Shown here piece by piece: positions 58,409 to 64,000 of a stretch of DNA of 64,000 nucleotides (its first letter is position 1; each line of letters begins with the position of its first letter). The notes under the pieces were generated by a model that did not search any database, was not told the DNA's origin, and saw only the letters and a list, made by a program, of their open reading frames with translations. Origin of the DNA: Euryodendron excelsum (Eukaryota > Streptophyta > Magnoliopsida > Ericales > Pentaphylacaceae); assembly GCA_033060915.1 (NCBI GenBank), contig CM065396.1, forward strand, positions 4,182,001 to 4,246,000, written 5' to 3'. Both the position numbers and the translations under genes were made by a program.

Positions 58409-61400
58409 GCCACTATCACTGTGGTTGCTATAAGTGGCTCATTGTGGTATTTTTTTCCCTTAAACTTTGCAATTTTTTTACAGTTTACTGCAATTGTATT
58501 TTTTTTTTTGCAAATTACTACAATTGTATGGTTCATTGCATTTATTGTAGTTCATGTATTTTATACATGTAGTTAAATGTTTCATTTATTGTAGATTCAT
58601 GTACATAAATAGTTTATGCAATCTATACATGTGGTTGAATGTTTCATTGGTTCATATAATGTAGATTCATTTACATCTACAAATTATATAACACAGGGTT
58701 CGTTAAATTTATGTATGTTCATGCATCAATAACTACATTCATATACCTACACAAACAACTATCTATGTATACTTATCTATCAATCTAATATAGGCCATTA
58801 TCATTATGGTTGTGACAAGTGGCTCACTGGAAGATCTGTGAGACCCTATTTTGCTAAGTACCATATTTAACTTAAATGCATATTTAGTAGTGCATGATTT
58901 TTCTTAATTAAAAAGCTTGATTAGCATATTTTAATTGAAGCATGTCATGTGAGGAGTAATTTATTTTGAGTATGATTAAGTAGCGTAATCCATGACTAAT
59001 TAACATAATTAATCTCTATGCTTAGCTTAAAGTTAATGATGATTAATTAACCTAAGTGTGTTTAATTAATAATAATATGGATTAGTAAGTGATGAAGCAA
59101 GGTGGTGCAATTTTGGGAGTGTAACTTTAGGAGATCTAGGTGTGAGCTTGTGAAGACCATATGAGGTGTTTGCTTGGTGTAAAGATTGAGGAGTTTGTTA
59201 GAAATTTTGATTGCTTAGAGATAAAGTGAAAGAAAAAAAAAGAGAGAGAAGGGAAGAAGAGAAGAGAAGAGAAAGGAGACAGGAAGGGAAACTTGGAGGA
59301 GACAAAAAAAGGTGAGGAATTTGTATGATTACCTTTAGTTTATGGTTTGGTATGGAAAAGAAGGACATATAAGAAGCTTGGATGTAATCTTTCTACATAT
59401 TTATGCCAAAGAAACTTAAGGGAGCACATGTTTAAGGTTGTGTTTTGATGTGCGAACTAGATGACAATATTTAATTGTGTTCGATTTATTTAGTGTTTAT
59501 TTGGGTGAGGTTATATGTAATTAGAAGGGTAACATATTATCCATAGGGGTTATATTGATTGAGGAATTAGATTCAAGTAAAAGAAGAAGTTGAAGGTGTT
59601 TAGGGTAAATTTCGGATTTTACAGTCAGCACTGTCACACTTTGGGAAAATGATCATATCTCACTCCAGAAAACTCAAAACTTTGCATCGCTTGAAGCATT
59701 AGAAAGTAGACTCATAAATATTTTCATTGATATAAGACTTGTACTCTAGTTCATTGCAGATTAAGAGATATAACAGTTTGAAGTTGACCCAAAATTGCTG
59801 TCTGCACACTGTTTTCTAGAATTTTAATTCATCTTTCATTGGACATAACTTCTTTATCCATAATGCATTTTAAACCCATGACCTATCAATTTAAAGGTCA
59901 TTAAACCTATTTTCATAGGAAACTGGTATAGACTGTAAACTCATTATTTTGAGATCCATGTGATTCAAAGATTGAATCATCTATGTTGATGAATTAATGT
60001 CCAAACTTCAAGTTTTGCACTCACCTTAGGGTAACTTTTGTCTTGTTTCTAATGTACAAATCAAACATTTATATATATTATTGCAATTTCTTAAGAATGG
60101 CGTTGTGGTGTATAATAGGTTCAAAGGCAGCTAAAAGTACTCCATTTCCACCTAAGGAGTAACACAGCTTTTGCTCAACGCAGTGGATCGAGGTGGGGAT
60201 TAATCTTAAGATATTTTTACTCCTATTGAATTTAATATCTTATCTCTATTATTATCGGTGTTGGTGTTTAATTATGTGGAGACATTGCATACAACATACT
60301 TTGTGTGTATAAGTTGCATTGCACTGGTGAGGTTAAGTCATGGTGGACTAACCTAAAGAATGTTATGGTGGACATTCTTAGATAACTTGCCAACCATGAA
60401 TGGGGTATTATAATCAAAGCAGTGTGCATATGTGGTGACATCAAACATTGCATTACATAAGACATTTTTCATTAATGATGGTGACAGGTGAGTGATAATA
60501 TATTATTGAAAGGTTGGTTATCTATTGGTGATTAGTTAACAATGTCTATGTAATATTCATTCTTTATGAGTTTGATTATCTTAGTGAAACAAGATGACAA
60601 GAAGCTCATGCCCACACAAGGTGTTTTGCAGGTGTAAATGATGATGTCTAGTCCACCGCTTCTGTTGTTGAGTTGATGAGCTTTGAGGAGCTCTACTGGT
60701 TTGGGTCTTGTACATGTAAATTTTAGCAATAAATGTTTTGGAGTCCATTTACATTTCCACATTGTACATAATTACGAGTTCGGTTCAATAGTTCCTTTTA
60801 TGGATGTATGTTTAGCAAAGGATGGTTATAGGATTAACGATATTGTCAATCTCTTTATCAAATACATATTTATTATTTATGGAATTATAACTAGGTGACG
60901 TTCGTATGTTGGTGACCTATGCAGTCCACTCACCTTAAGAAGATGTTATTAACATCTGATTTGGTGTGGGTGTGACAGAGTAGTATAGAATATTTCACTG
61001 GTTCATGTAATGTAGATTCATGTACATATAAAGATTATATGACACAGGGTTTAATAAATTTATGTATGTTCATGCATTAATTACTACATTCATATAACTA
61101 CATCTATCTATATCTATATCCATTTATATATTATATTATATTATTATGCAGAAAAGAAGGCCACTATCGCTGTAGTTGCAACAAGTGACTCATTTTGAGT
61201 GGCTCTAAAGTTTTATTTTTAAAAAAAATCTTTCAAAAATAAAAAATGATAAATAATTGTTTTGTTGTCTCTTTAGTTCACTATTCATGTATTTATTTTC
61301 TTGGATTATGACTTCATGTACTTATTATGCCATGGAACAATGATAAACAATTATTTGGTTAGTGCATGTATTTATTTTTTTGAACTATGATTCACCGTAC

Positions 61401-62356
61401 TTATTATTCAATATACTTATTTACTTCATGTATTTGTGATGTTTGTCTAGATAAAATAATATGATACCCTGTTTTTCATGATTACTTATTATCGGTGTGA
61501 AATTCATGTCACTATATGTTGAGTTATCTTATCAAATTCAAATGAAAAAAAGTTCCATTATCTCCCATCCTTGTCAATTATTATCTCATTAGGCTAATAA
61601 TTCGTCTTTATGAAAAGTGGCTCACTATGGAGTTTTTCTTTTTTACTATACTAGGTAATTGTATATATATATATATTTTTTTGTGGTTGATAGCATTTTT
61701 TTATGGTTCATTTATGTATACATATAAGCATATTGTTTTAATATAGTTATGTATATAATTATGTTAATACATGTATTTTAAGTTCATGTATATATATTGA
61801 CTAGTGCATGAATAGAAGATTCATTATATTTATGTTAGTTCATATATGTTATTTTCATGAACATACACTACATTCATGTAAGTGTATAGATTACTACATA
61901 AACTTGCATAGGTTAAAGAAAATTTATTATTAGTATACTTATTTATTTAGATGAAATACACAATTGAACAATTTAAATTAATGGTTAAATGAGTTAAACA
62001 TAAATAGTTAGATAAATACACAATTAAATTCTGCAAAATAAACTACATAAAATATTAAATAAATATAATTATACTAATTTTATATGTAAATTACTACCAC
62101 AAAATATAAGACCAAAAAATTAAAAAACAAATTGTGCATTGGCCATTGTCGCTATGATTGCGACAAATGGCTCACTTTGAGTGCCTTTTTTTTACCTTTG
62201 TTTTCTAATTTATCCAGATTCTCTTCCCCATGCAAATAACACTTAAAAAAAAGGTTAAATCACTACACTAAAATGAGACTTTAAAATTAAAAAATAAATC
62301 TCGTGAATTGGCCATTGTCATTGTCATTGTGACAAGTGGCCAACTTTGAGTGGCTC
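58409..62356 (+). repeat. Dispersed hairpin repeat family (five copies plus a half copy)
   Basis: Copies lie at 58409, 58794, 61159, 62141 and 62310, with a half copy at 61614, all in the same orientation. The best copy reads GGCCATTGTCGC, loop TATGATT, GCGACAAATGGC, an 11-12 bp stem with one bulge. Each complete copy is followed by a CTCACT- or CAACTTTGAGTGGC-type tail. An AT-rich block (TTCATGTAATGTAGATTCAT..., about 110 bp) precedes two of them (about 58648 and 60996). No terminal repeats or target duplications were recognised. Confidence 0.65.
58837..60977 (+). mobile_element. Second long-LTR gypsy LTR, 2.1 kb, no clear target duplication
   Basis: The edges TGTGAGACCCTATTTTGC and GTGTGGGTGTGACA are the counterparts of the solo LTR at 28117-31595. 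A ~430-bp block (59640-60060) is clearly shared with 29016-29460, including GGACATAACTTCTT and CATGACCTATCAA-TTAAAGG. A GAGAGAAGGGAAGAAGAG purine stretch lies near the same relative place. The 5-bp flanks (AGATC, GAGTA) do not match, so one edge may be off or rearranged. It separates two units of the hairpin repeat region. Confidence 0.65.
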
Positions 62357-63080
62357 TTTTCTTATCCGTTAATGTTTTCAATTTATCTATGTTCTCTTCC
62401 ATGTGCAAAATAATAAGTAATTATCTGAAGATATTACGTCATTTGACCTTTTAAAAATTCATTCTAAAATGAAAATGTATTCTCATTTAATAAAATTGTA
62501 AAAGCAATTGATTATTTTCTTAGTTTCCCAACTACTACCTTAATTACATGCATTATGGAAAATTAAGGTAGTATCTACATTCAATAAGAATTCTACGAGT
62601 TAATTGACTATTTTCTTAATTTCTCAATTATTACCTAAAATATGTTCATTATTTTCACTTTGACAAATGCTAAGACACATATTAAGCATGCATTCTTTGG
62701 TTATACAAAGTGGGGGGGGGGCCATGTTTTTCACAATTTTCAATACTTTGTACAACCAGACATGCACTTTATACACAAATTGAATATCTAAGTTCAATAC
62801 GAATTCTAAAAATCAACTAAAAAATCTTCTTAATTTCTTCAATTATTACCTTTAAATAAATGGGTTGTTGATACTTCAAATAAATTGTTTCATACATGTA
62901 TTTTTCATAAATTGTATTCACTAAATTCAAATAAATGCATATTCACAGTTCACTATCCCTACAATTATATAAGTAATTAATAATTTTTTTACTCCCCTAA
63001 AAATATCATATACACAGTAACTACTAATCAATCCTCTATTTCATTACTCTCTTTGTGCAAATAATTAATTTTCGTTGAAG
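61207..63080. other. AT-rich intergenic sequence
   Basis: No ORF of note. It holds hairpin repeats (listed separately), a G-run near 62711 and several imperfect repeats of TTCATGTA and AATTACTACC types. Confidence 0.5.
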
Positions 63081-63084
63081 GAGC

Positions 63085-63860
63085 CATACCCGTGGCGGAC
63101 ACTAATACACGTGGGACACCTGCAGATACGTGTCAAACACTCCAATTTACATGTCTAATTTTTAATTTATTTATTTTTAAATCGAACACTCCACAGACAC
63201 GACTTGGACATTCATGTTCTATTTTGGACATCTTAACGACACGGCAAGGGCTCAACTATAAATTTTAAAACTAAAAAATGAAATTTATTTTATAAATAAG
63301 AAAACTTTGAATTCTTAAAATAAAGAAATAGGGACAGATATATGTCAAACCAAATCGATCACAAGAGAGAAAAAGAGAGAAAAACCCTAATACATTGGAT
63401 CGAAGAAGAAGAACAGGTATGCTACTAATATCGATAGTTAATTTGTTTTATGTGTTCTTTATGAAATTTATATTATTTTATGAAGTGTAATGACATTTTA
63501 ATGTTTTTGGTAGTTTATGACTTTATAGTTTCATGTATTGATGGGAGAATATTTTTTTTTTTGTTGATGTGTTAGTTTACTTTATCATTTTTTATGGCAT
63601 GTAATTGACTGATTGTAATTTGTTACCAATTAAGTAGTAAAATATGATTTTTTTTTATTAGTGTTATCTTGTATTTTTTTACTTGTTTTTGTAAAATATT
63701 TATATATATGACATATAAAAAAGTATAAAAATATATTTTTTTGTCGTGTCCCCACTGCGTCATGTCTTGCATTTTTTTAAAATTGTTAGGGTGGCACATC
63801 CGACACTCATGTCCATCGACATGCTTCTTAGTATATTACCAAGACACTATTTCCGTGAAC
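63085..63860. repeat. GTGTCGGACAC-type motif regions flanking a possible 5' exon
   Basis: Motifs such as GGCGGACAC, ACACGTGGGACACC and CACAGACACGAC (63093-63245) and, reversed, TCGTGTCCCC and CATCCGACACTCATGTCC (63742-63815) bracket an AT-rich core. Inside the core, AGAGAAAAACCCTAATACATTGG, interrupted here as AGAGAAAAACCC / TAATACATTGG, leads to GAAGAACAG|GTATGCT near 63415. This looks like a 5' untranslated exon and splice donor of a plus-strand gene beyond the window. Both readings are tentative. Confidence 0.3.
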
Positions 63861-64000
63861 CAAAAGGGTTATAGATCTGCCTATGAAAAGAAGCGCAATA
63901 CTTCTCTAACTTTATATTTTTTTCCCCAAAAATTAAGTTTTCTCCTTAAAAAGGTAATATGATTCATTATTCAAGGGCAATATGGTAAAATAATTAAAAG

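Overview
The window is nuclear DNA of a flowering plant, probably a eudicot with a repeat-rich genome. The evidence is AT-rich sequence, plant lineages of LTR retrotransposon (Sirevirus-type Ty1/copia; Athila, Tat/Ogre-like and Tekay/Del-like Ty3/gypsy), Tourist-like and fold-back MITEs, and one spliced gene of the plant DGS1/NCA2 family. No tRNA, rRNA, CRISPR or bacterial-style operon was seen. The species cannot be named from sequence alone.

Region 1 (1-4285) is a Sirevirus-type copia element (Copia-1) that lost almost all of pol but keeps gag, an env-like ORF remnant, a polypurine tract and part of the 3' LTR.

Region 2 (4286-46951) is a nest of LTR elements. The outermost and oldest is a minus-strand Tat/Ogre-like element (gag fragment, leader, primer-binding site, ~5.1 kb LTR). 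Its LTR is split by a small Athila-like non-autonomous element, Athila-NA (10812-45595, target-site duplication ATATC). Athila-NA took three further insertions: a minus-strand Athila (Athila-2, 12629-27895, AGCCY), a 3.5 kb long-LTR gypsy solo LTR (28117-31595, ACTTG) and a full-length Sirevirus (Copia-2, 33166-43379, AAAGG). Athila-2's own 5' LTR was then hit by a 4.9 kb Tat-like solo LTR (22184-27099, RTTTT). Every boundary was read from paired LTR ends and 5-bp duplications.

Region 3 (46952-58300) is the only genic part. Six C-terminal exons of a DGS1/NCA2-family gene lie on the minus strand (51592-48081). They are flanked by a fold-back MITE, two decayed copia LTR remnants with primer-binding sites, a Tourist-like MITE and one possible exon-like segment. 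No 5' exons of the gene were found.

Region 4 (58300-64000) is very AT-rich. It holds a second gypsy-type LTR (58837-60977), a family of short hairpin repeats and no convincing gene.

All retroelement genes seen are broken. Stops occur throughout, catalytic Asp-to-Asn changes are present in the Athila-2 reverse transcriptase and the Copia-2 integrase, and the Copia-2 protease motif is changed. The most interesting signal is in the two Sirevirus copies. In each, the region just before the env-like ORF carries a cluster of GTCGAC-centred palindromes followed by a TATA box. This matches the layout inside the LTR, and each element's internal and LTR palindromes share an element-specific variant. 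This suggests a separate, LTR-derived promoter for the env-like gene.
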